A DNA stretch of 64,000 nucleotides, from the NCBI RefSeq assembly GCF_002899675.1, contig NZ_PKUU01000023.1:58888-122887 (forward strand), written 5' to 3'. This document shows, one piece after another, positions 8,959 to 17,455 of the stretch. Position 1 is the stretch's first letter, and each line of letters starts with the position of its first letter. Source of the stretch: Clostridium sp. chh4-2 (GTDB lineage Bacteria > Bacillota > Clostridia > Lachnospirales > Lachnospiraceae). The position numbers were made by a program, and so were the translations under genes. The notes below the pieces were generated by a model. It did not search any database. It was not told where the DNA came from and saw nothing but the letters and a program-made list of their open reading frames with translations.

Positions 8959-10749
8959 ATGAAGTCCTTGAAAACCAAGATAAGCAGCATTAAAAAGCAC
9001 ATAGACAATCTGGCTTTAAAATATAAATTTCTATTTATCATGTCAGTTAATTTTTCGGTTTTTTTAATTATTTTTATTACATGCTTCACCATTTTTACCA
9101 GAACATATAATCATCTTCTCTATAAAACAACCGCCGGAAATCTTTCTTTTTCATCCAGCACGATTTCCTCCGGATTAAAAAATATAGAGACACTGTCTTC
9201 TCTGATTATATCTGATATCAATATACAGGATACTTTATCTTTAATAAAAGATACAGACAATGTGGTAACACATTTTAATGCGGATCAGGACCTTAACAGC
9301 GCTCTGTTCTCCTATTTTGACCGTTTCCGCAATCATGGGGTTTCCTATATTGCAGTTAAAAATAAGTATTCTATAAGCTGTACAAACTGGGCCCGTTTAA
9401 AAAGAGCGGACAGTGCCTATCTGGACGATATCTTTCGGATTTCCAGCGAAAAAGGCGGACCGGCACAATGGGTATGGGAATCAGGCAATCGCGAAGGTCT
9501 CTATCTGGTCCGGAATATACGCCGGATTAAAAATTTTTCTCTTGATTCCATTGGTGATCTAATCATCAACGTGGATATCGACACTCTCGTAAACTCTGCC
9601 AACAACGCCGTAACACAATATGGGGATTCTTACTATCTCATAGCGGATTCTTCCGGCTCTATTATCTATTCTTCAAAGGAACTGGACGTGAATGAGATTC
9701 CCTCTGTTTCAGTCCTTTGTAAAGAAAATTACGGACCTGTTTTGTTTAACGGACACGATTACTTTGCGGTTCATGGTAAAATTCCCGACTATGACTGGAC
9801 TTATGTTAATCTTATACCATTTGACACCATAACGGATTCTCTGAAACTGTCCTTTGGGTTGATTGTATTCATTATATTTTTAGGTTCTATTGTACTTGTT
9901 ATTCTGAGCAATATGTTTATCCGCTCCATCGTAGGACATTTTAATTCCCTTATCTTTAAAATGGAGGAATTCAGCAAAAATGAATTGAGTATTCCTGATT
10001 CTTCCAATGATTATCAGGAGCGCCTTGACGAAATCGGAACCCTTCATCAGCAATTCCATCTGATGATGAAACGTATTCAGACTCTTGTAAATAAAAACTA
10101 TGTGAACGAAATCCTCAAACAGGATGCGCAGCTAAAAGCTTTAGAAGCCCAGATCAACCCTCACTTTCTCTATAATACACTGGAATCTATAAACTGGCGG
10201 GCAAAAACTTCAGGCAATGAAAAGATATCGGAGATGGCGGAATCCTTGGGCACCCTTCTTCGCGCTACATTGAGCAATAAAAACTCTTTAGTCACTCTGT
10301 CTTATGAATTGGAGCTGGTCAACTGCTATATGACTATCCAGAAACTGCGTTTTGAAGAGGAACTGGACTATCAGCTTTTTACTGATCCCGACATTGATCA
10401 TGCGGTTATACCTCCTCTGACGATTCAGCCGCTTGTAGAAAATGCTATTCATTACGGTATGGAAGATATGATGGACATGTGCCATATTCTGATCCATATC
10501 ACCAAATCCGGGAACCAGTTGATAGTTAAGGTTCAAAATGACGGTTCTGTGATGGAGGAGAATCTTTTGGAACGGCTTAAAAATAAGGAAATCAAGGCTA
10601 ACGGATTCGGAATCGGCATCCTCAACATCGACCGCAGAATTAAACTGCTGTTCGGCGAAGAATATGGACTTACTTTTTCCAATGAAGATGGTTTTGCTAC
10701 GGCTTCCATTGCAATTGCCTATAAAACGGAGGTAGATACAACATGTTAA
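8959..10749 (+). CDS. Sensor histidine kinase, YesM/LytS type (system 1)
   Basis: 596 residues. A first membrane helix at about 24-46, an extracellular sensing region of about 245 residues, a second membrane helix at about 294-320, then a HAMP-like linker and the His_kinase domain. The phosphorylation site is His402 in AQINPHFLYNTLE. The ATP-binding module shows PLVENAIHYGME and GFGIGILNIDRR. The ATG is preceded by GGAGAAATCTT. Its stop overlaps the start of the response-regulator gene by seven bases, so the pair is translationally coupled. It lies divergent to system 1 and probably senses its sugar outside the cell. Confidence 0.92.
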   Translation: MKSLKTKISSIKKHIDNLALKYKFLFIMSVNFSVFLIIFITCFTIFTRTYNHLLYKTTAGNLSFSSSTISSGLKNIETLSSLIISDINIQDTLSLIKDTDNVVTHFNADQDLNSALFSYFDRFRNHGVSYIAVKNKYSISCTNWARLKRADSAYLDDIFRISSEKGGPAQWVWESGNREGLYLVRNIRRIKNFSLDSIGDLIINVDIDTLVNSANNAVTQYGDSYYLIADSSGSIIYSSKELDVNEIPSVSVLCKENYGPVLFNGHDYFAVHGKIPDYDWTYVNLIPFDTITDSLKLSFGLIVFIIFLGSIVLVILSNMFIRSIVGHFNSLIFKMEEFSKNELSIPDSSNDYQERLDEIGTLHQQFHLMMKRIQTLVNKNYVNEILKQDAQLKALEAQINPHFLYNTLESINWRAKTSGNEKISEMAESLGTLLRATLSNKNSLVTLSYELELVNCYMTIQKLRFEEELDYQLFTDPDIDHAVIPPLTIQPLVENAIHYGMEDMMDMCHILIHITKSGNQLIVKVQNDGSVMEENLLERLKNKEIKANGFGIGILNIDRRIKLLFGEEYGLTFSNEDGFATASIAIAYKTEVDTTC

Positions 10750-12257
10750 AACTGATTATTGTGGATGATGAAAAGGTGATCCGCGAAGCGATTTCTACCA
10801 TCATTGACTGGAAAAAATATGATATTGAACTGATTAAGCTCTGCAAAAACGGTCTGGAGGCTTATAATACGATTTTGGATGAATCACCTGACATCGTATT
10901 AACGGATATCAGAATGCCCTGCATGGATGGTCTGCAGCTCATAAAAAACATCTCAGAGATGGAGCTGAATATCCAGTTCATCATTCTCTCCGGCTATGGC
11001 GAATTTGAATACGCTAAAACGGCCATGCAGTATGGCGTAAAGCATTATCTTCTCAAACCGTGCAATGAACGGCAAATTGTAGATTGTATTCAGAAAACCG
11101 CATATGACTGCTATCAAAAAAAGTTATCTATGAAGATGGGGAACAGCCAGTTTTTTATTACAAATAATATGCATCACAGCGTCATTTCCAGCATTATTAA
11201 TGATACGATCTCCCAGAATGGCTTGAATCCTGAGGTGATTATGGGCGCTTATGAAGCATATATGGATTTCTACTACACCCCATATACACTCTTATACATT
11301 TACTTTCTGGAAATTGGCTCGCTGAATGAATTTTTACAAAATGTAAAGAATTATTTTATTAAAAAGTCTCCTCACAGCACGATTCACGGCATTTACGTCA
11401 ATAATACCATGCTGCTGTTTTTCAAAGATTATTCCAACGATTATCAGGAACTAATTCAATATCTTATCAGAACGCCTCTGCAAAAACAGCATATAGAATT
11501 AGAGATTGAGATAAAAAGCTATCCTGCACTGAAAGATCTGCTGCTTATCGTCCTGGAAAAGATAAAGCGCTTCAGCATGATTTATTATATAAATAACTTT
11601 CATATATTTGCTTCCTGCAATTACAACATTTTTATAGAAGAATCGGAAAGATTTTACCAAAGATTCATAGAACGGAGAAATCCCGAAGAGATTGAGCATT
11701 TAATAGGTCTGTTTGATGGAATCGGCAATCTGAATTTCTGCAGGCAAATGGCAATCAGCCTATTTTTAAAAATTTCTACAGATGGTATTTTCCTATCGGG
11801 CACCGACTTGACAGAATTGCTTACACAGTTAAATCAGGAAAGCAGCCTGGAACGGCTGAAGATTATGATATCGGATAAACTGAGGCAGCTTTTGAGCGGC
11901 AATGATGCCAAAAATAAGTTGAGCTCTATCACGAAACAGATTATCAATTTTGTAGAAGCCAATATTCAGAATCAGAACTTAACTTTAAAATATATTGCAG
12001 AACATGAACTTTACATGAATGTGGATTATGTGAGCAGGAAATTTTTCAAAGAGACTGGAAAGAAATTCTCGAATTACCTTTCTGAAATAAGAATTAAAAA
12101 AGCGCAGGAATATTTAGCATGCAATGAGACCGATAAAATTCAGGATATCGCAGAATTAGTCGGTTATGGAAACAATCCACAATATTTTTCACAGCAGTTC
12201 AAAAAAATGGTGGGCATGACCCCCAGTGCATATTACCGGGAACTGCTGCAGAAATAG
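10743..12257 (+). CDS. Response regulator, YesN type (receiver + AraC HTH, system 1)
   Basis: 504 residues. N-terminal receiver: acidic pocket VDDE at residues 7-10, phospho-acceptor Asp55 in VLTDIRMP, conserved Lys in YLLKPCN. A long helical middle of about 260 residues follows, and the C-terminal roughly 100 residues are an AraC-type double HTH (LKYIAEHELYMNVDYVSRKF and IQDIAELVGYGNNPQYFSQQ). It is expected to activate the divergent binding-protein/permease/GH4 operon when phosphorylated by the upstream kinase. A terminator follows directly. Confidence 0.92.
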   Translation: MLKLIIVDDEKVIREAISTIIDWKKYDIELIKLCKNGLEAYNTILDESPDIVLTDIRMPCMDGLQLIKNISEMELNIQFIILSGYGEFEYAKTAMQYGVKHYLLKPCNERQIVDCIQKTAYDCYQKKLSMKMGNSQFFITNNMHHSVISSIINDTISQNGLNPEVIMGAYEAYMDFYYTPYTLLYIYFLEIGSLNEFLQNVKNYFIKKSPHSTIHGIYVNNTMLLFFKDYSNDYQELIQYLIRTPLQKQHIELEIEIKSYPALKDLLLIVLEKIKRFSMIYYINNFHIFASCNYNIFIEESERFYQRFIERRNPEEIEHLIGLFDGIGNLNFCRQMAISLFLKISTDGIFLSGTDLTELLTQLNQESSLERLKIMISDKLRQLLSGNDAKNKLSSITKQIINFVEANIQNQNLTLKYIAEHELYMNVDYVSRKFFKETGKKFSNYLSEIRIKKAQEYLACNETDKIQDIAELVGYGNNPQYFSQQFKKMVGMTPSAYYRELLQK

Positions 12258-12264
12258 TAAAAAA

Positions 12265-12307
12265 GATCCGGCACCTGTGAATCTCTTCACAGATGACGGA
12301 TTTTTTT
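12265..12307 (+). terminator. Rho-independent terminator after the response regulator
   Basis: Outer stem ATCCG / CGGAT and inner stem CCTGTGAA / TTCACAG with a four-base loop, followed by seven T residues; begins seven bases after the stop codon. Confidence 0.85.
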
Positions 12308-12350
12308 ATTAAATATATCCTTTATATGTCTTTTGGCCTACAATTATCTC

Positions 12351-14087
12351 TTATAATAATTTATTGACGATCTCCATCACCGCTGCCCCAAGAGCCTCTG
12401 ACTTCGCATCCGCATCCTCTAAGGACGTGCCTTTGATTCCATAATAGAACTTGATCTTAGGCTCTGTGCCGGATGGTCTTACGCACAGCCATGCAGCGTC
12501 ATTCATATCATAATAAAGCACATTGGAGGACGGAAGCCCGGTTGGCTTCACTTCCCCGGTCACCATATCCTTAATGGTATCCAGCTTGTAATCTCTTGCT
12601 GAGAGAACCTTGTAATCTCCTACCTGTGCAGGCGGATCGTTGCGGAAGGTTTCCATGATGGACTGGATCTTGGCAAGTCCTTCAATGCCGCTGAGGCCGA
12701 TGGATTTAACTGCATCTTTGTAGTAGCCGTATTTCTCATACATAGCCACCATAGCATCCCATAAGGTCATATTCTTTGTCTTATAGTATGCTGCCGCTTC
12801 GCAAAGTGCAACGCTTGCGGATACCGCATCTTTATCACGGGCATAGGTGCCGATCAGGCAGCCGTAGCTCTCTTCCAGTCCGAACAGGTACTTGCCCTTT
12901 CCGGTCTCTTCTGCCTTTAAAATCTGCTGTCCGATATACTTAAATCCTGTTAAAACTTCCACCAGTTCCACGTTATAAGCGGCTGCAACTGCATCCACCA
13001 GGTTGGTGGTAACGATGGATTTGATAACCTGTCCGTCTTCCGGAATCAGGCCCTTTTCCTTCTTCTGGCTGAGCACATACTCACATAAAAGGGAACCTGA
13101 CATGTTGCCGGTCAGAGGAATATACTGGCCTGACTTGGAATCCTTTACATAGACTCCGAGACGGTCCGCATCCGGGTCTGTAGCCAGAACAAGGTCTGCG
13201 TCCTTCTCTTTTGCCAGTTCAAGTCCCAGCGCAAAAGCTTCTGCCGCCTCCGGATTCGGATAGCTGACGGTCGGGAATTCGCCGTCCGGAAGCTCCTGCT
13301 GCGGAACCACATAAACATGTTCAAAACCGATCTCTTTTAACGCTCTTCTCACAGGAATGTTGCCGGTTCCATGAAGAGGGGTATAAACGATCTTGATGCT
13401 GTCCTGCATCTTATCGATGGCATCCTGATTGGCTACCTGGGCTTTTACGTGAGCGATGTATTTATCATCAATCTCTGCGCCGATCACTTCATAAAGACCG
13501 GCCGCCATAGCGTCTTCTGCACTCATGGTCTTAACCGTAGAAAGATCTTCGATGGCCAGAACCTCTTCTGTTACCCCTTTATCATGAGGCGGGGTAAACT
13601 GGGCGCCGTCCTCCCAATACACCTTATAACCGTTGTATTCCGGCGGATTATGGCTTGCCGTCACGTTGATTCCGGCGATACAGCCCAGCTCGCGGACTGC
13701 AAAGGATAATTCGGGTGTCGGTCTTAATGATTCGAATTTGTACGCTTTAATTCCATTGGCCGCCAGGGTTCTGGCCGCTTCATCTGCGAATTCAGGAGAC
13801 ATTCTGCGGGAGTCATACGCAATCGCAACGCCTTTTCCTGCTCCACCCTGTTTGATAATATAATTGGCAAGCCCCTGGGTTGCCCTTCTGACCACATAGA
13901 TATTCATGCGGTTGATGCCTGCTCCGATAATTCCGCGAAGTCCTGCAGTTCCAAATTCCAGATCCATATAAAAACGTTCTTTTATCTCATTCTCATTGCC
14001 TTCAATAGCTTTCAGCTCGGCTTTTACCGCATCGTCAAAGTACGGATTTGATAACCATTCTTTATAAATCTCCATGTAATCTTTCAT
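12351..14087 (-). CDS. pgcA: Phospho-sugar mutase (alpha-phosphoglucomutase / phosphomannomutase)
   Basis: 578 residues, the length of Firmicute alpha-phosphoglucomutases. It interconverts glucose-1-phosphate and glucose-6-phosphate (or mannose phosphates) in the cytoplasm. The phosphoserine loop TASHNPPEYNGYK, the metal-binding loop DPDADRLGV, the sugar-binding EESYG and the phosphate-binding VRPSGTEPKIKF are all intact. The start at 14087 follows AGGAGGGAG; the frame extends 17 codons upstream without a ribosome site. The gene is single and convergent with the kinase/regulator pair. The symbol follows the Bacillus orthologue group and is by family resemblance. Confidence 0.9.
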   Translation of the reverse strand: MKDYMEIYKEWLSNPYFDDAVKAELKAIEGNENEIKERFYMDLEFGTAGLRGIIGAGINRMNIYVVRRATQGLANYIIKQGGAGKGVAIAYDSRRMSPEFADEAARTLAANGIKAYKFESLRPTPELSFAVRELGCIAGINVTASHNPPEYNGYKVYWEDGAQFTPPHDKGVTEEVLAIEDLSTVKTMSAEDAMAAGLYEVIGAEIDDKYIAHVKAQVANQDAIDKMQDSIKIVYTPLHGTGNIPVRRALKEIGFEHVYVVPQQELPDGEFPTVSYPNPEAAEAFALGLELAKEKDADLVLATDPDADRLGVYVKDSKSGQYIPLTGNMSGSLLCEYVLSQKKEKGLIPEDGQVIKSIVTTNLVDAVAAAYNVELVEVLTGFKYIGQQILKAEETGKGKYLFGLEESYGCLIGTYARDKDAVSASVALCEAAAYYKTKNMTLWDAMVAMYEKYGYYKDAVKSIGLSGIEGLAKIQSIMETFRNDPPAQVGDYKVLSARDYKLDTIKDMVTGEVKPTGLPSSNVLYYDMNDAAWLCVRPSGTEPKIKFYYGIKGTSLEDADAKSEALGAAVMEIVNKLL

Positions 14088-14165
14088 AAACGTTACTACT
14101 CCCTCCTGTTGCGTTCTTTTGCTGTAATTATAACCCAAATTATCAGAAAAAGGAAGTAAAACAGC

Positions 14166-15143
14166 CTATTTTATTTTCGACAGAAAGCGCTCTCTGCTCT
14201 CCTGCTGCTGCTCCAGATTTTTGAGCTTTTCGATATTTCTGGCAGGAATCCACGCTTTATTGGCATTGTAGTAGAAATTAATCTGTTTCCAGTACTTTTC
14301 AGGATATAAAAACAGGTAATAAAGACATTTATGATCTAAGGCATCCAAAGGAAGAACTTCCTCATATGCGTTCAGCATATTCAGACCCAAAGGCACATCC
14401 CAATCGTGCTTTTCCATCACTTTTCTCATAAAATGATACAGGTCTTCCATCTGAATTCCCAAATGCATCCGGTTAAATTCAGTGATGGCTATGTACTGCT
14501 CTCCGATCAGAATGTGATGCTGATTTAAATCTCCATGACATAAAAAAAGCCGGTCATGTTCATATTCCGCCTGCAGTTGGGAAAGTCCCTGCAGCGCCTC
14601 TTCCGCCTGCGCGTAAAAAGCGTTGAAATTGCCCATCACACATAATTCAAATTCAGTTTTCTTTCTCTTATTCCGTATGTAAGTGCGGGCCCGTTTCAGT
14701 TCCCTGTTGTGGCGGTCCATTTCCTCTGCCAAAGGCCTGCTGGTGATGGACCCCATGGTCCACTCTTCTTTAAATTCAACCTCTTTTAACACTTTATGCA
14801 TGGCTGCGATCTGAGCCACCGCCCACATGATTTCCTCGCTGTCCTTTAAGTTACATTCTCTGTCCTCATACCACTGTTTCAAAATATATTTGGTTCCATC
14901 TCCTGCGATGGAAATCAAATTTCCCTCTGCATTTCTCAGATACTGATCCACACAGGCATTGCCGCCTTCTATCAGATGTTTCATCACGGATTCTTCAAAT
15001 TCCAGCCGTTTTACGGTTCCTTTATATTCCCTCAACAGCTTCAGGCCCTGGCTGGTATCACACAGCCACGAACCACGGCCACGCCTTACAGCCACTACAT
15101 CCAATCCGTATTGTTCTAATGCTTCCATATATTTATCATTCAC
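14166..15143 (-). CDS. CotS-family spore coat protein / APH-fold kinase homologue
   Basis: 325 residues. Members of the CotS/YutH group have an aminoglycoside-phosphotransferase-like fold and occur in spore formers. Visible are the glycine-free N-lobe start GLDVVAVRRGRGSWLCDT, a Lys-containing YILKQWYE strand, the catalytic-loop equivalent LCHGDLNQHHIL and the second motif EFNRMHLGIQMEDLYHFMRK. In the first motif the Asn expected after HGD in true kinases is replaced by His, so catalysis is doubtful. The start is taken as the GTG at 15143, placed five bases after GGAGGGG; a TTG further up has no ribosome site. It lies 78 bases upstream of the mutase gene on the same strand. Confidence 0.75.
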   Translation of the reverse strand: MNDKYMEALEQYGLDVVAVRRGRGSWLCDTSQGLKLLREYKGTVKRLEFEESVMKHLIEGGNACVDQYLRNAEGNLISIAGDGTKYILKQWYEDRECNLKDSEEIMWAVAQIAAMHKVLKEVEFKEEWTMGSITSRPLAEEMDRHNRELKRARTYIRNKRKKTEFELCVMGNFNAFYAQAEEALQGLSQLQAEYEHDRLFLCHGDLNQHHILIGEQYIAITEFNRMHLGIQMEDLYHFMRKVMEKHDWDVPLGLNMLNAYEEVLPLDALDHKCLYYLFLYPEKYWKQINFYYNANKAWIPARNIEKLKNLEQQQESRERFLSKIK

Positions 15144-15267
15144 GGCCACCCCTCCAAACGCCAAGCTATTAGCTACTTCTAAGTTATGTTTGGATACGGG
15201 TGTTTATGAACTCTTTTTTCTGAGGCTGGCACACAAACTTGTTATTTAACTGAGTTGGCTGGCGAAG

Positions 15268-15636
15268 GGGACGCATGGAATCAGGAGGCGGAGCAGGAAG
15301 AAAATGGTCTGAAAAGGCATCCGGCCGCCGAAGGAAGATACAGCCGATTGGGATTCGGGATTCGCCCCTAAGAACTACTAAGACCCGTAAGGACAGAACG
15401 AGGCAGGCCAGCGCCATTCGCAGTGAACTCTTGATGACTTCGCTGCTCAGTGGCGCTTTAAAAACTGAGACGGAAATCAGTTTTTACCTGCCTCGTTCTG
15501 CCCTTACGGGCCTAAGTAGTTCTAAAGGGGTTCCATACGATCCCAATCGGCTGTATCTTCCTTCGGCGGCCGGATGCCTTTTCAGACCATTTTCTTCCTG
15601 CTCCGCCTCCTGATTCCATGCTGGTTTTCGCTGGCC
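15268..15636 (-). repeat. Large palindromic repeat, type I, copy B
   Basis: Arms of about 78 bp (from about 15274 and to about 15620) are perfectly complementary. Between them is the conserved core: stem GAACGAGGCAGG / CCTGCCTCGTTC, the GCGCCA / TGGCGC hairpin with loop CTCTTGATGAC (reverse strand), and a small hairpin with arms TTAAAAACTGA / TCAGTTTTTA. The inner end is GGTTTTCGCTGGCC. Confidence 0.9.
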
Positions 15637-15680
15637 TAGTTAAAAACAATTGGTGTGTATTAGTATTTACCTAGAACCAC

Positions 15681-15818
15681 ATTTACATAGATCGCCATAG
15701 GATTTTCAAAAACGCCTTCGGGTTTTACTTTAAACGTCAAGGCATTTCGCAAAATGACCTCACCCTTTACATTAAATCGTGAAAGCATTTCCGAAAAAGC
15801 CTTCACCCTTGATGTAAA
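15681..15818. repeat. Three tandem degenerate short palindromes inside composite 1
   Basis: Three units of about 45-52 bp, each centred on a GGATTTTC / GCATTTC-like inverted repeat; the last ends CCTTCACCCTTGATGTAAA, identical to one arm of the perfect palindrome at 35341-35392. The other composite has only one unit here (24062-24114). Confidence 0.75.
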
Positions 15819-15854
15819 AACTTACTCTCCCATCCAGCAAATCTTTTTTCCACA

Positions 15855-16166
15855 GCTAGCCAAGCAACAGCCGGAAAGAAGGGGAAACCTGGGCGGGCGG
15901 CGGACATAGAGAAAGACAGGGGATCGTGTGCAGACCCTTAGTGATACTTGGCCGGCAAGAGCGGAAAAAGGCAGACAAATACTGAATTCCGAATCAGTAT
16001 TTGAGGCGCCACTGAACGATGAAGTCATAAAGAGTTCATCGTGAATGGCGCCGCGCTGCCTTTTTCCGTTCTTGGCGGCCTAGTATTACTTAGGGTCGTA
16101 ACCCGAATCCCCTGTCTTTCTCTATGTCCGCCGCCCGCCCAGGTTTCCCCTTCTTTCCAGCGTACC
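15855..16166 (+). repeat. Large palindromic repeat, type II, copy C
   Basis: Arms of about 50 bp are perfectly complementary (GGAAAGAAGGGGAAACCTGG on the left). Core: GGAAAAAGGCAG / CTGCCTTTTTCC, hairpin CAAATACTGA / TCAGTATTTG, hairpin GGCGCCA / TGGCGCC with inner stem CGATGAA / TTCATCG and loop GTCATAAAGAG. Right end CCAGCGTACC lies 50 bases before the stop codon of the small membrane-protein gene on the other side. Confidence 0.9.
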
Positions 16167-16215
16167 TTAGTTAACTAAATAAAGATTTGCAATAGCCCTG
16201 TCATTCTCTTATTAA

Positions 16216-16443
16216 TTAGTCTTCCATATCCTGAACTGCTGCCACTGAAATGATGGAAGATACCACCGATACGGACACAACAACCGCAACGATCACAATC
16301 AACAGTACCATTCCCATGAAGATCAGAATGAAACTTCCGTCATCCGCCGGCGCTGCTTCCTGAGCTGCAAATGAGGAGAAACACATCATCATGTTCATCA
16401 CAACTGCTATCATTAGTAAAGCGGCTTTTTTCAACTTGCTCAT
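16216..16443 (-). CDS. Small secreted or membrane protein, unknown function
   Basis: 75 residues: MSKLKKAALLMIAVVMNM is a positively charged start followed by a hydrophobic signal sequence ending near AFA-type residues (FSSFAAQEAAPAD), then a second strongly hydrophobic helix rich in Val and Ile (about residues 36-66) and an acidic tail QDMED. AGAGGTGATCGT precedes the ATG. This looks like an exported small protein anchored by one C-terminal membrane helix. I do not recognise the family. It stands 110 bases after the GntR gene on the same strand and directly before composite element 1. Confidence 0.6.
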   Translation of the reverse strand: MSKLKKAALLMIAVVMNMMMCFSSFAAQEAAPADDGSFILIFMGMVLLIVIVAVVVSVSVVSSIISVAAVQDMED

Positions 16444-16553
16444 ACGATCACCTCTTTTAATCAATCTTGTGCTCTGATACACATATAATATCCATATTGT
16501 ATCACAAGTATCAGGAAAAGGAAATCTTTTTTATCTGTTCCGATATTCTTTTG

Positions 16554-17240
16554 TTACTCAATAGATTTAAACAAAACAGTAAAATCAGTTTCCCTGGAAT
16601 GAATCATATGATCCTTAACCGCCTTGGAAAATGCTTCTTTTCCCTTTTTCAGTGCCAGAGCTTCCGCAATCTCCAGATGATTGTTAACAAAATAAGAGAT
16701 TCTGAATTCCTTTCCCTCTTTTGCATAGGACTGAAGAAGAAGCACGCGGAAATTAATCGCCTCCCACATGTCCATCATCACCTTATTATCAGAAAATTCT
16801 ATGATACTTCGGTGCAGTCTCACATCATTCTGAAGCAGTTCATATAGATCATCTGTCTTCTGATAGCTTTTTCTGGCTTCTTCAATGATATTCATCAGAT
16901 AATCAGGATCGCTTTCCATAAAATGATCGTATGCATATAAAGCAGCTTCCGGTTCCAGCATAATCCTGCATGCAGACATATCAGAAACCAGCTTTGGAGT
17001 GATCTTGGTAACATAACTGCCTTTATAGGGATAAATATCAATCAGGCCTTCTTTAGAAAGCTGCATAAACGCATGCCGGACCGGAGTGATACTTACATTC
17101 AGTTTTTTCGCAATATCGATCTCGACCAAGCGTTCTCCCTGAACAAGTTCACGTGTAATGATAGATTTTCTAAGAACCTCCGTCACATAATCAGAAGCGC
17201 TTTTTTTCATTGCATCCGCATATATTTTATCACCTATCAT
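16554..17240 (-). CDS. GntR-family regulator, FadR/FCD subgroup
   Basis: 228 residues. N-terminal winged HTH of the GntR type (RKSIITRELVQGERLVEIDI, then LNVSITPVRHAFMQLSKEGL and a wing ending in GSYVTKIT), followed by a helical FCD effector domain from about residue 80 with metal-ligand-like positions (ACRIMLEPEAALYAYD, RLHRSIIEF, NNHLEIAEAL, DHMIHSRE). FCD regulators normally bind small carboxylic acids or sugar acids. The gene follows the tctCBA-sulfatase operon on the same strand, 215 bases after it, and the perfect palindrome at the tctC promoter is its probable operator. GGGAG lies eight bases before the ATG. Confidence 0.88.
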   Translation of the reverse strand: MIGDKIYADAMKKSASDYVTEVLRKSIITRELVQGERLVEIDIAKKLNVSITPVRHAFMQLSKEGLIDIYPYKGSYVTKITPKLVSDMSACRIMLEPEAALYAYDHFMESDPDYLMNIIEEARKSYQKTDDLYELLQNDVRLHRSIIEFSDNKVMMDMWEAINFRVLLLQSYAKEGKEFRISYFVNNHLEIAEALALKKGKEAFSKAVKDHMIHSRETDFTVLFKSIE

Positions 17241-17455
17241 GAATTATTCTCCCACTATCTCTATATTAAGCATGCATGCCTTAATGATTAATTTCGATAA
17301 ATCGCTGTTTTTTCCATTTCTTCCCATTATATCATAACTCTTTTTCTTTTCAACATCTGCAAGAAAAAAAGCCGGAACCTCGGGGAGTCCCATTACAGCT
17401 GCCTTTAAACAGGAACCGTTCGAACTCCTGCCGGCCATAAACAGTGGCATCAATT

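Larger units (their letters stand above)
15268..16166. mobile_element. Composite palindromic element 1 (copy B + spacer + copy C)
   Basis: About 899 bp without a real gene. It consists of type I hairpin B in reverse orientation, a 218-base spacer with three tandem degenerate short palindromes, and type II hairpin C in forward orientation. The right end is GCGTACC and the left end GGGGACGC is a diverged GGTACGC. The whole arrangement aligns end to end with the reverse complement of the composite at 23716-24525, which shows that the three parts are one unit. No transposase is encoded; open frames across it are by-products of the palindromes. Confidence 0.8.

Noticed and set aside
15275..15613. 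Open frame of 112 codons within palindromic copy B
   Set aside because: Similar frames occur in copies C, E and F only because the palindromes lack stops; they are not conserved as protein and have no start signals.
15681..15818. Tandem units that might be a CRISPR array
   Set aside because: The units are degenerate palindromes without unique spacers of even length, and no cas genes are nearby.
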